From assembly GCA_900473745.1 (NCBI GenBank), contig UCMW01000007.1:310001-374000 (forward strand): a DNA stretch of 64,000 nucleotides, in the 5' to 3' direction. A model generated the notes under the pieces. That model had not been told where the DNA came from, searched no databases, and saw nothing but the letters and a program-made list of their open reading frames with translations. This stretch comes from Hyphomicrobiales bacterium (lineage in GTDB: Bacteria > Pseudomonadota > Alphaproteobacteria > Rhizobiales > Rhizobiaceae). Made by a program: the position numbers and the translations under genes. Below, piece after piece: positions 63,309 through 64,000 of the stretch (position 1 is its first letter; each line of letters begins with the position of its first letter).

Positions 63309-64000
63309 ATGCTCAAGAACCTATCCGTAAGCGCCAAGGGCTTTCTCGCTTTCGGACTCCTTGCCGCCATCGCGATCGCAGCCTCCACCTTCATGCACAA
63401 CCGCGCGATCATCGCGAGTGAGCACGTCGCCGAGACGGCCGTGGTCAACAATGTGGTTGCCGCCATCGACGAATTCTCCGCCGATCTGTACATCGCGGAT
63501 CTTCAGTTGAAGACTTTCCTTCTGACCGGCAACCGCGACTACGCGGAAGGCGCGCAGAGAGTTGCAGCCGAGATGGACAAGGACAAGGTCGGCATCGAGG
63601 CACTCGTCTCGGCCTCGGCTCCCGCCGAACTGGCAAAGTTCAAGGAAGCAATCACCTCGCTCGATGCCTGGAAGGCGAATTTCTTGGACCGTCAAATCCT
63701 TTTGATGCGTGACCCTGCGACCGTCGAACTCGCCCGCGCCATCGAAGTCACCGGCGAAGGCGAAGCTTTGGTCAAGGCCTTCGAAGACGGGCTCGCAGAT
63801 CTCAAGGCGACGCTTTCGGCGCGTGCTGCGACAGCCGCTGCCAACCAGACTGCAGCCCTGTCACTGGTTGAAACAGTGAGCCTCGCCGCCTCGATCATCG
63901 TCGGCATCGCGGCCGTCCTCATGGGCTTCCTGAACTTCCAGCTCGTGTCCAGGCCACTCGGCAAGCTCGCCGATGCCACGACCCGTCTGTCCGAAGGCGA
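63309..64000 (+). CDS. Methyl-accepting chemotaxis protein, N-terminal part (cut by window edge)
   Basis: About 230 codons visible from the ATG at 63309 with no stop before the right edge. First helix about 9-27 (GFLAFGLLAAIAIAAS), then a helical periplasmic domain (about 30-185; VAAIDEFSADLYIADLQLKTFLLTGNRDYAEGAQRV) of four-helix-bundle or CHASE3 type, a second helix (TVSLAASIIVGIAAVLMGFL), and the start of a HAMP domain (LVSRPLGKLADATTRLSEG). This N-terminal plan is that of an MCP; the signalling domain lies beyond the window. Confidence 0.85.
   Translation, partial: MLKNLSVSAKGFLAFGLLAAIAIAASTFMHNRAIIASEHVAETAVVNNVVAAIDEFSADLYIADLQLKTFLLTGNRDYAEGAQRVAAEMDKDKVGIEALVSASAPAELAKFKEAITSLDAWKANFLDRQILLMRDPATVELARAIEVTGEGEALVKAFEDGLADLKATLSARAATAAANQTAALSLVETVSLAASIIVGIAAVLMGFLNFQLVSRPLGKLADATTRLSEG

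Overview
The window is a stretch of chromosome from an alphaproteobacterium, almost certainly a member of the Rhizobiaceae (Rhizobium/Agrobacterium type). The evidence is gene content and order: ftsH-glmM behind a tilS tail, a tkt-gap-pgk-fba cluster, zapA next to a predicted 6S RNA, rcdA, rpmE, purEK-rpmJ, DUF1036-pyk, a DUF882 protein and homospermidine synthase. The DNA is GC-rich, coding is dense, and many genes end in strong GC hairpins followed by T runs. I saw no rRNA, tRNA, insertion sequence, prophage or CRISPR array.

Layout. 1-4.6 kb: tilS tail, ftsH, glmM and yebC. 4.7-7.7 kb: a PNPOx-like protein, a secreted MBL-fold protein, ymdB and 5-formyl-THF cyclo-ligase. 7.8-9.8 kb: a chemoreceptor ending in a CheR-type pentapeptide. 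9.9-10.9 kb (minus strand): predicted 6S RNA, zapA and a DUF4164 gene. 11.2-19.1 kb: central carbon block tkt, gap, a K+/H+ antiporter, pgk and class I fba. 19.2-23.4 kb: PhzF, PACE efflux, an MFS-DUF1192 pair and rcdA with a full CtrA-type box upstream. 23.6-30 kb: patatin phospholipase, rpmE, an ABC exporter, an orphan TctC-type binding protein and an FAD dehydrogenase. 30-36 kb (minus strand): an OmpA/MotB-like plus MotA/ExbB-like pair, suhB, a MgtC/DUF4010 protein, a Sel1-repeat protein and a ThiE-like protein. 36-40.8 kb: TauE/SafE, ArsR, two divergent DUF465 genes (one very short), purEK, rpmJ and a TPR protein. 40.8-42.6 kb: a BrnT-type toxin-antitoxin pair and a hydrolase. 42.6-46.3 kb: pyk-DUF1036, N-formylglutamate amidohydrolase, DUF1244 and DUF2312. 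46.3-53.8 kb: DUF882 peptidase, a degenerate NtrC-family regulator, pepF and pabB-pabC. 53.8-56.8 kb: an accessory Atu4866/SDR/LysR/DUF3445 cluster. 56.9-62.2 kb: hss behind a structured leader, omp10, a 5'-nucleotidase-LysM fusion and hemH. 62.6-64 kb: a secreted Cache-like protein and a truncated (window edge) chemoreceptor.

Most genes are core metabolism, envelope maintenance and cell-cycle functions. The accessory insertions are the patatin gene, the toxin-antitoxin pair with its neighbouring hydrolase, the Atu4866/SDR/LysR cluster, and perhaps the chemoreceptor that separates the 6S RNA from the cyclo-ligase gene. The observations most worth a second look are the NtrC-family regulator without a GAFTGA loop, the BrnT/HTH pair with a long perfect operator palindrome, the mutually exclusive hairpins before hss, nested inverted repeats before fba, twin operator repeats before the orphan TctC gene, and the CtrA box before rcdA. 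None amounts to a clearly new defence or mobile system.
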